Shown here: positions 44,770-52,907 of the stretch, piece by piece | Layout of the letters: every line of letters starts with the position of its first letter | How positions within the stretch are numbered: position 1 is the first letter of the stretch | NCBI RefSeq assembly: GCF_003581585.1 | Contig: NZ_QXIR01000035.1 | Span: 1 to 53,954 of the forward strand | DNA: 53,954 nt | Reading direction: 5' to 3' | Source of the DNA: Bacillus salacetis | Lineage (GTDB): Bacteria; Bacillota; Bacilli; Bacillales; Bacillaceae_B | Made by a program: the position numbers and the translations under genes | The notes under the pieces: model-generated | What the model was told of the DNA's origin: nothing | Database searches by the model: none | Seen by the model: only the letters and a program-made list of their open reading frames with translations

Positions 44770-45828
44770 GTGGAAAAATACCGTATTGATCAAAGTAAAG
44801 GTTTGGAATTCGGCATCTATACGCTCGGCGATCATCTCCCGGATCCGAATACAGGAGAAAGGATCCCTGTGCAGCAGCGTTTAAAGGAAATAATTGAATA
44901 TGCAAAACTTGCCGACCAGGCGGGACTTGACTTCTTCAGTGTCGGGGAAAGCCATCAGGATTATTTCGCCACTCAGGCACACACGGTCGTTTTGTCTGCC
45001 ATCGCACAGGCAACGAAGAATATTAAAATCGGGAGTTCTTCGACGATTATCAGTACATCCGATCCGGTAAGGGTCTACGAAGATTTTGCAACGATTGATC
45101 TCATTTCGGGAGGGCGTGCTGAAATAATCGCAGGACGCGCGTCCAGAGTGGGCCTCTTCGAATTGCTCGGATATGATTTGAGAAACTATGAGGAATTATA
45201 TGAGGAGAAATTTGACCTTCTGATGAAAATCAATCAGGAAGAAGTGGTGAACTGGAGCGGGGAGTTCCGGGCGCCGCTGCGAAACGCAAAAGTGCTTCCG
45301 CGTCCGCAAGGCGGGTCCATGCCGGTTTGGCGGGCAGTCGGGGGAACACCTGCGAGCGCCATCAAGGCTGGATATGCAGGGGCACCGATGTTCATGGCTC
45401 ACTTGGGGGGACCGGCTTCTGTCTTTAAACGGACGGTCGATGCCTATCGTGAGGCTGCACGCAGCAAAGGGTTCGACCCGGCTGAACTGCCGGTTGCCAC
45501 AGCAGGGTTCTTCTATGCGGCTGAGACATCCCAGCAGGCTTTGAAGGATCTTTATCCTCATATTAATGAGGGCATGAAGAAGACAAATGGGGGCGGGTTC
45601 CCGAAACAGCATTTTGCGCAGGGGGTCGACCCTCACAACATCATGAATATCGGAAGCCCGCAGGAAATCATCGAAAAGATCCTTTATCAGCATGAAACGT
45701 TCAATCATCAACGGTATATTGCCCAAATTGATTTTGGCGGCATGCCTTTTGATAAGTTAATGAAAAACATCGAGATTATCGGTACAGAGATATTGCCGGC
45801 AATCCGAAAATATACAGCGAAAAAGTAG
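44770..45828 (+). CDS. Luciferase-like (LLM class) flavin monooxygenase
   Basis: 352 aa TIM barrel of the bacterial luciferase family. IGSSSTIISTSDPVRVYEDFATIDLISGGRAEIIAGRAS is the usual FMN-region sequence (shown in part: DPVRVYEDFATIDLISGGRA), and AGYAGAPMFMAHLGG follows. Uses FMNH2 and O2, probably with a small organic substrate. The following gene, a reductase, would supply FMNH2. The GTG start has AAGAAGGAGGG upstream. Confidence 0.88.
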   Translation: MEKYRIDQSKGLEFGIYTLGDHLPDPNTGERIPVQQRLKEIIEYAKLADQAGLDFFSVGESHQDYFATQAHTVVLSAIAQATKNIKIGSSSTIISTSDPVRVYEDFATIDLISGGRAEIIAGRASRVGLFELLGYDLRNYEELYEEKFDLLMKINQEEVVNWSGEFRAPLRNAKVLPRPQGGSMPVWRAVGGTPASAIKAGYAGAPMFMAHLGGPASVFKRTVDAYREAARSKGFDPAELPVATAGFFYAAETSQQALKDLYPHINEGMKKTNGGGFPKQHFAQGVDPHNIMNIGSPQEIIEKILYQHETFNHQRYIAQIDFGGMPFDKLMKNIEIIGTEILPAIRKYTAKK

Positions 45829-45840
45829 GAGGGAAGCCAT

Positions 45841-46407
45841 ATGAAGGTGGTTGGATTATCAGGATCGAAAGTCGGTTCGAAAACGAGGACGGCGATGAAC
45901 TATACTGTGAAGTCTCTTAAAGAACAATACCCAGACACAGAGGTGGAATTGCTCGATCTTGCTGATTATGACATTCAATTCAGTGACGGCCGGAACTATC
46001 TGGAATATGCCGGTGACACAGGGTATGTGACCAAAACCCTGATGGAAGCAGATGCCATTATCATCGGGACGCCGGTGTTCCAGGCATCCATCCCGGCAAC
46101 TCTGAAGAACATCTTTGACCTGCTTCCGCAGAATGCATTTCGGGATAAGGTCGTCAGCATGCTGGTGACCGCAGGTTCTTCTAAGCACTACCTGATTGCG
46201 GAACAGCAGATCAAGCCGATATTGGCGTATATGAAAGCGCAGATTGTCCAGACCTATGTATTTATAGAAGAAGCCGACTTCCATCTCAAAGAAATTACCA
46301 GTGATGATGTCAGGTTCAGGATTGACCGGCTGGTGGAAGATACCGTCATGTTAACGGAAACCTTCGCGGCAATCCGGGAGAAGAAAGAAGAGGAATACGA
46401 TTTCTAA
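45841..46407 (+). CDS. NAD(P)H-dependent FMN reductase (SsuE-like)
   Basis: 188 aa flavodoxin-like fold. GLSGSKVGSKTRTAMNY binds the FMN phosphate, and ADAIIIGTPVFQASIPATLKNIFDLL is the family's flavin-loop region. It starts 12 bases after the monooxygenase, so the pair forms a two-component flavin system like SsuED or related sulfur- or amine-scavenging enzymes. No sulfonate transporter is adjacent. Confidence 0.88.
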   Translation: MKVVGLSGSKVGSKTRTAMNYTVKSLKEQYPDTEVELLDLADYDIQFSDGRNYLEYAGDTGYVTKTLMEADAIIIGTPVFQASIPATLKNIFDLLPQNAFRDKVVSMLVTAGSSKHYLIAEQQIKPILAYMKAQIVQTYVFIEEADFHLKEITSDDVRFRIDRLVEDTVMLTETFAAIREKKEEEYDF

Positions 46408-46420
46408 AATTATAAGAGTC

Positions 46421-46449
46421 AAAAAGGAAGCCGGGTGGCTTCCTTTTTT
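46421..46449 (+). terminator. Terminator of the monooxygenase pair
   Basis: AAAAAGGAAGCC pairs with GGCTTCCTTTTT around a 4-base loop; the pyrimidine run doubles as the T tract. Confidence 0.85.
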
Positions 46450-46504
46450 CTTTAGCGCTTTAAAGCAGCCGGGGACTGTCCCCGGCTGCTTTAAAGCGCT
46501 AAAG
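46450..46504. repeat. 55-bp palindrome, copy 10 (perfect, changed arm)
   Basis: Ends CTTTAGCGC/GCGCTAAAG; the inner arm reads TTTAAAGC instead of ATTAACGC, with the matching change on the other side. All 27 pairs hold. Core GGGGAC-T-GTCCCC, triplet GCC/GGC. Confidence 0.95.
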
Positions 46505-46661
46505 CGACCTGAATAATATTTCCTTTTTATCCATTTGTTTAAGTTAATATTATAAATTTTCAGTATATTTATACATTTTTGTCTTATTTGTAAAGATTCG
46601 CACATAGAGTAGTACTAATTATTTTGTCTCAAAAGAAAATATCAAAGCTGAGGTGACGCAG

Positions 46662-47633
46662 TTGGCTCAAAATGAATTACTGGATGTAAAAGGGTTGAAG
46701 ACGTATTTTTACCTGGAGGATAAGAAGGTTGCTAAGGCTGTGGACGGTGTTGATCTTTCTATAAAGCCTGGAGAAACACTGGCGCTGGTGGGGGAATCCG
46801 GCAGCGGGAAAAGCATCACTTCTCTATCGATCATGAAGCTGGTCGGAAAGCCTGGGAAAATCCAGGAAGGGGAGATTGTCTTCGATGGCAGGAACCTCGT
46901 CCAATTGAATGATAAGCAGATGTCCAAAGTCCGGGGCAGGGAGATCGCCATGATATTCCAGGAGCCTATGACTGCTTTGAATCCTGTTTTCACTATTGGG
47001 AATCAGATAGTAGAAACACTTGTCAGGCATAAGAAGATCACAAAGGAACAGGCTCACCGGCATGCCGTTGAACTGCTGAGGGTGTGCGGGTTCCCGAGGG
47101 CAGAGGATACGATGCGAGAGTATCCCCATCAGCTTTCAGGCGGCATGCGCCAGAGAGCGATGATCGCGATAGCAATTTCCTGCGATCCGAAGCTTTTGAT
47201 AGCGGATGAGCCTACGACCGCTTTGGATGTGACCATACAGGCACAGGTCCTCGATTTGCTTGATGAAATGAAAAAAAAGTTCAATATGGCGGTCCTCTTG
47301 ATCACTCATGACTTGGGAGTTGTGGCGGAATATGCTGATAGAGTCATGGTCATGTACGGCGGCCAGATTGTGGAGGAAGCAGACGCGGAGACGATTTTCG
47401 AGGATCCGAAGCATCCTTATACGAGCGGCTTACTCGAAAGTCTGCCAAGCCTGGATAAAGAAGTTGACCGGCTCGGTGCGATAAAAGGCACGGTTCCCCC
47501 TGCGCATCTTTTCCCGGATGGCTGCCGATTTGCCGACCGCTGCCCGTTTGCAATGGATAAGTGCCGAATGGCGAATCCCGAACTGCGGCAGACGGAGCCT
47601 GGCCGTATGGTTCGCTGTTACTTATATGAATAA
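46662..47633 (+). CDS. Oligo/dipeptide ABC transporter ATPase (DppD/OppD type)
   Basis: 323 aa. Walker [10 protein letters not shown]-loop [12 protein letters not shown], signature LSGGMRQR, Walker [13 protein letters not shown], switch His LITHDLGV. The C-terminal Cys-rich oligopeptide domain has [14 protein letters not shown], a 4Fe-4S or zinc motif usual for OppD. The TTG at 46662 has GAGGTG 6 bases upstream; the GTG at 46653 overlaps it. With OppF it powers peptide uptake. Confidence 0.92.
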   Translation: MAQNELLDVKGLKTYFYLEDKKVAKAVDGVDLSIKPGETLALVGESGSGKSITSLSIMKLVGKPGKIQEGEIVFDGRNLVQLNDKQMSKVRGREIAMIFQEPMTALNPVFTIGNQIVETLVRHKKITKEQAHRHAVELLRVCGFPRAEDTMREYPHQLSGGMRQRAMIAIAISCDPKLLIADEPTTALDVTIQAQVLDLLDEMKKKFNMAVLLITHDLGVVAEYADRVMVMYGGQIVEEADAETIFEDPKHPYTSGLLESLPSLDKEVDRLGAIKGTVPPAHLFPDGCRFADRCPFAMDKCRMANPELRQTEPGRMVRCYLYE

Positions 47634-47645
47634 GGGGGGAAATGT

Positions 47646-48632
47646 GTGAATACCGATCAGGAATATATCTTGGAAGCTAAAAGAATCAAAAAATACTTTC
47701 CTATTAAAGGCGGCGTCCTCAAAAAAACGGTAGGGCAGGTCAAGGCGGTTGATGATGTCTCCCTATCTATTATCAAAGGTGAAACCCTGGGAGTGGTGGG
47801 AGAGTCCGGATCAGGCAAGTCGACTCTCGGACGTGTGATCCTCCGGCTGCTCCAGCCGACAGAGGGCAGGATCCTGTTCGAAGAAAACGACATCACCGGG
47901 CTTGGGCCCCGAAAACTGCGTCCGTATAGAAGGGATATGCAGATCGTCTTTCAGGACCCATTCGCCTCTCTCAATCCGAAGATGAGCGTGGAGGAGCTAA
48001 TAGAGGAACCCCTGATTGTACAAACCTCATTGAAAAAGCCAGAGAGAAAAGAACGGATCATTTCGCTTCTTCAAAAAGTAGGGCTCCGTCCCGACGACAG
48101 ATTGAAATATCCTCATGAATTCTCAGGAGGACAAAGACAGCGTATCAGCATCGCAAGGGCACTCGCCCTCAATCCAAAGTTCATCATCTGCGATGAGCCT
48201 GTATCCGCCCTTGATGTATCGATCCAGGCCCAGGTGCTGAATCTTATGGCGGACCTGCAGGAAGAGCTCGGTCTCACCTACCTGTTCATTGCCCATGACC
48301 TCAGCGTGGTGAAGCATATCAGCGACCGTGTTGCCGTCATGTACCTTGGACGGATCGCTGAAATTGCCCCTAAGAAAAACCTCTATGACACACCGCTGCA
48401 TCCTTATACGCAGGCATTATTATCTTCGGTTCCTTCCGTTGAAAAGAGGAAGGACCGTGAAAAGATCATCTTGAAAGGGGATTTGCCGAGCCCGTCCGAC
48501 CCGCCGTCCGGCTGCGCCTTCCGGACGAGATGCCCCAAAGCACACGAGAGGTGTTCAATTGACAGGCCGGAACTGATCCATGCCGGGGACGGCCATTACG
48601 TTGCCTGCCATTTGTATGACAAGAAGGGCTGA
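47646..48632 (+). CDS. Oligo/dipeptide ABC transporter ATPase (DppF/OppF type)
   Basis: 328 aa. Walker [11 protein letters not shown]-loop VFQDPFASLNPK, signature FSGGQRQR, Walker B FIICDEPVSALD, switch His FIAHDLSV, and C-terminal CAFRTRCPKAHERC. The first 35 residues (KKYFPIKGGVLKKTVGQVKA) match OppF/DppF. It starts 12 bases after the partner and leads into the binding-protein gene by an 80-base leader. Confidence 0.92.
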   Translation: MNTDQEYILEAKRIKKYFPIKGGVLKKTVGQVKAVDDVSLSIIKGETLGVVGESGSGKSTLGRVILRLLQPTEGRILFEENDITGLGPRKLRPYRRDMQIVFQDPFASLNPKMSVEELIEEPLIVQTSLKKPERKERIISLLQKVGLRPDDRLKYPHEFSGGQRQRISIARALALNPKFIICDEPVSALDVSIQAQVLNLMADLQEELGLTYLFIAHDLSVVKHISDRVAVMYLGRIAEIAPKKNLYDTPLHPYTQALLSSVPSVEKRKDREKIILKGDLPSPSDPPSGCAFRTRCPKAHERCSIDRPELIHAGDGHYVACHLYDKKG

Positions 48633-48643
48633 TACAGCAGATT

Positions 48644-48656
48644 GAAAGGAGGTGAT
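48644..48656 (+). promoter_or_regulatory. Orphan perfect Shine-Dalgarno (STAB-SD-like) before the binding-protein gene
   Basis: GAAAGGAGGTGAT complements the 16S tail perfectly but lies 60 bases before the true start and is followed by only a 3-codon frame (ATG CCC CTC TGA). Such sites stabilise Bacillus mRNA 5' ends, as in cry3Aa. The real start has its own AAGGGGTG. Confidence 0.45.
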
Positions 48657-48715
48657 GCCCCTCTGATCTGGTTGGCCGAAGGTTCTTTTTCTAAAAAATA
48701 CAAGGGGTGAAGAGA

Positions 48716-50461
48716 TTGGTAAAAAAGAAAAGCTGGCTGCTTATGCTTGTGACTGTATTGATTATTGGAATGCTTGCTGCCTGCAGCGATTCATCGAATA
48801 ATGAGGAAACCGATAATGAAGGCGAGGGAGATGCGAAGTCCGGCGGTACTGTCACAGGTGCAATGGATACTGCACCTACTGGCCTGTTTAACCCGATCTT
48901 CTATACAGAGGCATATGAATCGAATATTTTGTCTTTTACTCATGAAGGATTGGTGAGCCAGAATTCAGAACTCGAATTCATTCCCAATCTTGCCACTGAA
49001 TGGGAGCCGAATGACGATAACACTGAATATACCTTTAAGTTAAAAGAGGGTGTAAAGTGGCATGACGGCGAAGACTTCACTGCGGATGACGTTGTGTTCA
49101 CTTACAAAACCCTTTCAAGCCCGGGTTATATAGAGGCAGGCGGAGTACGTACAAACTACGTCGAAAGACTGGCAGGATATGAGGAGTTCTCCACTGGAAA
49201 GACGAAGGACTTCCAAGGCGTTGTCAAGGTAGATGATCATACAGTCAAGTTTGTTTTTGCCCAGCCGAACGTTCTTGCTTTACCTGACGCAAGTTTCTCC
49301 ATAATCCCTGAACATAAATTTGCGGATGTTCCTGTTGCTGAAATCCCTGAACATGCCGCTTCCCGCGATCCTAATGAAGTGGTCGGAACCGGCCCATTCA
49401 AATTCACCGAGATGGTGGAAGGGGAGCAGTATATCCTGACAAAGAATGCCGATTACTGGCAAGGCGAGCCGAAGCTTGAGAGAGTTGTCTGGAAAGTGGT
49501 CGACCAGTCCATCATCCTTGGTCTGCTTGAAAAGGGCGAGATCGACTTTGTTGCCGATCCAAATGGTTTCCAGGCAGCCGATTATGAAACAGTCGATGCA
49601 ATGGAACATGTGGAAATCATTGAACAGCCTGATTTCGGTTATCAAATCATGGGAATGATGCATAACCATCGGGCAAAAGGCGACACCACCATTTCACCTG
49701 ACAAATGGACGGAAAATGAAAAGCTTTCTGACCCGAAAGTACGCCAGGCCATTGCCTATGCGATTAACCGCCAGGCGATCATTGACGGATTGCTGTTCGG
49801 GCGCGGAGCCATTCAAAACTCTCCAATTGCAACCCAATTCTGGGCGTACGATGACACGAATCCGAACCAGTATGAATTTGATGCGGAAAAAGCCAAGTCC
49901 CTTCTGGATGAGGCCGGATATGTAGATAAAGACGGTGATGGATTCCGTGAAGATCCACAGGGTAACGAATGGGTGCTCAACCTGAATTATCCTACAGGAA
50001 ACCAAATCCGTGAGCGTTCAGCCCCGATCATCGAAGAGTTCCTTGAAGCGGTGGGCATCAACATCGACCTGCGCCAGCCGAAGGAAGCTGCCGCATACTT
50101 TGAAGACTTGGAATTGAACAGCCAGGATTGGGACCTGTACCTTCTCGGCTGGAGCCTGGGCAGTACCGATCCGGACCCAAGCGGATTATGGAATGCAATG
50201 GCAGGCTATAACTATTCACGCTGGAACAACCCTGAAGCTGACCAATTGCTGAAGGATGCCTTCACGCCGCCGGATGCCTTCGACCAGGAATACCGCAAGA
50301 AAGTGTACAGCGACTGGCAGGTTAAGTTCGCGGAAGATCTTCCGGCTGTCATCCTTTACGCGCAGAACAGCCTATGGGCACATAATAAACGTTTGCAGGG
50401 TATCGAAGTGCTTCCATACTCCTTCTTGAGCAATTCTCACAACTGGCAGGTAACCGAGTAA
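48716..50461 (+). CDS. Peptide ABC transporter substrate-binding lipoprotein (DppA/OppA family)
   Basis: 581 aa. Lipoprotein signal (lipobox LAAC, mature Cys about residue 23), then an acidic linker and an SBP-bac-5 domain with YTFKLKEGVKWHDGEDFTADDVV. It captures di- or oligopeptides outside the cell. The TTG at 48716 has GGGGTG 6 bases upstream; GTG 48707 lies in that site. A STAB-SD-like site before it and a terminator after it suggest it is made in excess over the permeases, as is common. Confidence 0.93.
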   Translation: MVKKKSWLLMLVTVLIIGMLAACSDSSNNEETDNEGEGDAKSGGTVTGAMDTAPTGLFNPIFYTEAYESNILSFTHEGLVSQNSELEFIPNLATEWEPNDDNTEYTFKLKEGVKWHDGEDFTADDVVFTYKTLSSPGYIEAGGVRTNYVERLAGYEEFSTGKTKDFQGVVKVDDHTVKFVFAQPNVLALPDASFSIIPEHKFADVPVAEIPEHAASRDPNEVVGTGPFKFTEMVEGEQYILTKNADYWQGEPKLERVVWKVVDQSIILGLLEKGEIDFVADPNGFQAADYETVDAMEHVEIIEQPDFGYQIMGMMHNHRAKGDTTISPDKWTENEKLSDPKVRQAIAYAINRQAIIDGLLFGRGAIQNSPIATQFWAYDDTNPNQYEFDAEKAKSLLDEAGYVDKDGDGFREDPQGNEWVLNLNYPTGNQIRERSAPIIEEFLEAVGINIDLRQPKEAAAYFEDLELNSQDWDLYLLGWSLGSTDPDPSGLWNAMAGYNYSRWNNPEADQLLKDAFTPPDAFDQEYRKKVYSDWQVKFAEDLPAVILYAQNSLWAHNKRLQGIEVLPYSFLSNSHNWQVTE

Positions 50462-50473
50462 GAAGACATAAGG

Positions 50474-50510
50474 AAAGAGCGTTCGGTATGGCGCCGCGCT
50501 CTTTTCTTTT
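50474..50510 (+). terminator. Terminator after the binding-protein gene
   Basis: AAAGAGCG (50474-50481) pairs with CGCTCTTT (50497-50504), with a GC-rich loop, then TTCTTTTA. The 230 bases after it, up to the permease gene, hold no credible gene or clear promoter. Confidence 0.75.
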
Positions 50511-50743
50511 ATTAAACCAGGCATGTGGCAGAAACCTGCTATATATCCTTCATGAGCGGACTCATTCTTCTTTTACTATAAGGCTGCTGCCTCATGAAAT
50601 ATTGCTTTCAGTCAATCCGAAAAGCAAGCTCAAGGGGATTTCACGGGAACAGCAGAAAATTCTACGAGAAGAGCCTGGTATAAAAAAAGCTTCAATGGAT
50701 AAAAATGGCCAGCTGCCTAAATTGAAAGAATGGAGGGGGAACT

Positions 50744-51709
50744 ATGTACCAGTACATCTTGCGGCGAATTCTTATTTTCATCCCGATGCTTATTGCCCTG
50801 ACAATGATCGTGTTTCTCATGCTCAAAATGGCGCCCGGCGATCCGATTGCCGGCCGTTTGATGGATCCTAATATTGATCCCAAGGTCTTGGAACAGCAGC
50901 GGGAGGCACTGGGATTGAATGATCCGGTTCACATTCAATACTGGAATTGGGTAACGAAGGTTGCCCAGGGTGACTTCGGGGAGTCATTCATTTATAAAGG
51001 GCGGGAAGTCAGCGACCTGATTTCAGCACGTGTTGCCAATACGCTTCAGCTCGGGCTGTTTTCGTTATTCATCACCATTGCAGTGGGTATTCCGATCGGC
51101 ATCTATTCTGCCAGAAATCCTTATTCTGTGCTGGATTATGGAGCCACCACCTTCGGCTTCCTGGGGCTTGCGATCCCAAACTTTTTCTTCGGGCTCGTAG
51201 CGATTTATATATTTTCAATCACGCTTGGCTGGTTTCCCTCGCAGGGGTCTGTCTCAACCCCCGGGATAACGGGGCTTGAGCTCTGGATCAACAAGCTGCA
51301 TCATCTCGTGCTTCCGGGCATCACCCTCGGTCTGGCTGGAACGGCGACGTATATGAGGTACATGAGGTCGGAAGTGCTCGATGTCCTAGGCAGCGACTAC
51401 ATCAGGACGGCTAAAGCAAAAGGTATGACCGAAAACAGCGTGCTGTATAAGCATACATTGCGGAATGCGATGATTCCGATAATTACGCTTCTTGGGTTTG
51501 AGATCGGTGCGCTTCTGAGCGGCGCCATCATCACGGAGGGAGTATTCCAGTATCCTGGATTGGGGACGCTGTTCATCAATTCCATCAGCAACCGCGACTA
51601 TCCTGTCATTATGGCCATCAACCTGATGCTCGGTGTGTTCATTTTGATAGGGAATCTCCTTGCAGACATATTCTACAGTATTGTTGACCCAAGAATCCGT
51701 TATGAATGA
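50744..51709 (+). CDS. Peptide ABC transporter permease (DppB type)
   Basis: 321 aa, six helices. Start MYQYILRRILIFIPMLIALT and the loop KAKGMTENSVLYKHTLRNAM (EAA-type coupling motif, about 225-244) match DppB/OppB. Ends FYSIVDPRIRYE as usual. AATGGAGGGG is upstream. Ten bases separate it from the DppC-type gene. Confidence 0.93.
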   Translation: MYQYILRRILIFIPMLIALTMIVFLMLKMAPGDPIAGRLMDPNIDPKVLEQQREALGLNDPVHIQYWNWVTKVAQGDFGESFIYKGREVSDLISARVANTLQLGLFSLFITIAVGIPIGIYSARNPYSVLDYGATTFGFLGLAIPNFFFGLVAIYIFSITLGWFPSQGSVSTPGITGLELWINKLHHLVLPGITLGLAGTATYMRYMRSEVLDVLGSDYIRTAKAKGMTENSVLYKHTLRNAMIPIITLLGFEIGALLSGAIITEGVFQYPGLGTLFINSISNRDYPVIMAINLMLGVFILIGNLLADIFYSIVDPRIRYE

Positions 51710-51718
51710 GGTGATGAA

Positions 51719-52645
51719 ATGCAGATCAACCCGCAAGATGCAAGCATAGGAGCCGGCTCGGAAATGCAGCCGCAGAATAAACCGGCAAAAGGGAAGACGC
51801 CTTTCCAGATCGCCCTTGGCCGTTTCATGAAAAATAAACTGGCAGTAAGCGGTGTGGTCATCCTTGCTTTGATCGTATTAATGGTCGTGTTTGCCCCTTT
51901 ATTCACGGACCACAGTCCGACAAAGTCCAATCTGATGCTGGTTGAACGTCCGCCGAGTGCAGAGAATCCGTTTGGAACCGACAGCTCCGGACGTGATGTA
52001 CTTTCCCGCTTTTTGTATGGAGGAAGGATCTCGCTCATCGTCGGGTTCAGTGCGATGGTGTTCACCCTGCTGATCGGAGTGACGCTGGGATCGATCGCCG
52101 GATACTACGGAGGTAAAATCGATAATTTCATCATGCGTGCGACAGATATGATGCTTGTTCTGCCTTTTCTCGTCATCATATTGACGGTAATGGCGATTCT
52201 GGACAAAGTCACCATTGGAATCTTTGTCGCGATCATTGCTTTGACGTCCTGGCCCAACTTGACCAGGATCATAAGGGGGGCCTACCTTTCGCTGCGTGAA
52301 CAGGAATTCATACAGGGAGCAAAGGCCATAGGGGCAAGTGATCTCAGGATCATCTTCAAACACTTCATCCCGAACGCCATCGGTCCGATCGTGGTGAATG
52401 CCTCGCTGATGATGGCCACCTATATCATTGTGGAATCCGCTTTGAGTTTCATCGGATTCGGGATTCCGCAGCCGACGCCGACATGGGGCAATATGATTTC
52501 CGAAGCACAGAGCCTGCGCATCCTGCGCAACAGCCCGGCTGCCTGGATCCCGCCCGGACTCGCAATCCTGACAACCGTCCTATGCATCAACTTCATAGGA
52601 GACGGCCTGCGTGACGCGTTCGACCCGAAAAGCAACAGACGCTAG
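51719..52645 (+). CDS. Peptide ABC transporter permease (DppC type)
   Basis: 308 aa, six helices after a cytosolic N-terminal tail of 35 residues. HPFGTDSSGRDVLSR-like NPFGTDSSGRDVLSRFLYGG and the EAA loop EFIQGAKAIGASDLRIIFKH are the DppC/OppC hallmarks, ending GDGLRDAFDPKSNRR. GAGGTGATGAA is upstream. Completes a DF-A-BC importer with the genes before it. Confidence 0.93.
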   Translation: MQINPQDASIGAGSEMQPQNKPAKGKTPFQIALGRFMKNKLAVSGVVILALIVLMVVFAPLFTDHSPTKSNLMLVERPPSAENPFGTDSSGRDVLSRFLYGGRISLIVGFSAMVFTLLIGVTLGSIAGYYGGKIDNFIMRATDMMLVLPFLVIILTVMAILDKVTIGIFVAIIALTSWPNLTRIIRGAYLSLREQEFIQGAKAIGASDLRIIFKHFIPNAIGPIVVNASLMMATYIIVESALSFIGFGIPQPTPTWGNMISEAQSLRILRNSPAAWIPPGLAILTTVLCINFIGDGLRDAFDPKSNRR

Positions 52646-52676
52646 AAAAGAACCTGCCCACCCGGCAGGTTCTTTT
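52646..52676 (+). terminator. Terminator of the peptide transporter operon
   Basis: AAAAGAACCTGCC (52646-52658) pairs perfectly with GGCAGGTTCTTTT (52664-52676), with CTTT next. It abuts palindrome copy 11. Confidence 0.9.
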
Positions 52677-52731
52677 CTTTACCGCACTAACGCAGTGGGG
52701 GACAGTCCCCTGATGCGTTAACGCGGTGAAG
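52677..52731. repeat. 55-bp palindrome, copy 11 (degenerate)
   Basis: Begins CTTTACCGC, core GGGGAC-A-GTCCCC, ends CGCGGTGAAG. Arms differ at several places. Confidence 0.88.
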
Positions 52732-52770
52732 TAACAGGGGACAGTCCCCTGGTACGCTGACGCGGTGAAG
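52732..52770. repeat. Right-half tandem copy of the 55-bp palindrome
   Basis: Directly follows copy 11: AGGGGAC-A-GTCCCCT, then a right arm ending GACGCGGTGAAG, the same end as copy 11. The left arm is missing, so it seems to have arisen by partial duplication. Confidence 0.85.
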
Positions 52771-52907
52771 CGGTAAGGCAATTTTGTTCTGTGCCACTGT
52801 TTCCGTTTGTTATGCTATTATGAGAAATATACATAATCCCGACCCAACCGGATCCAACTAACAGCAACAGAAATTGCTTGAAATAATAACGAACCAGAGG
52901 TGGAAAT

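Noticed and set aside
50488..50871. 127-codon frame after the peptide-binding gene
   Set aside because: Starts inside a terminator and overlaps the DppB-type gene in another frame.
24189..52770. Palindromes as simple rho-independent terminators
   Set aside because: None has a proper T run after the stem, several follow a normal terminator directly, and some lie in divergent promoter regions.
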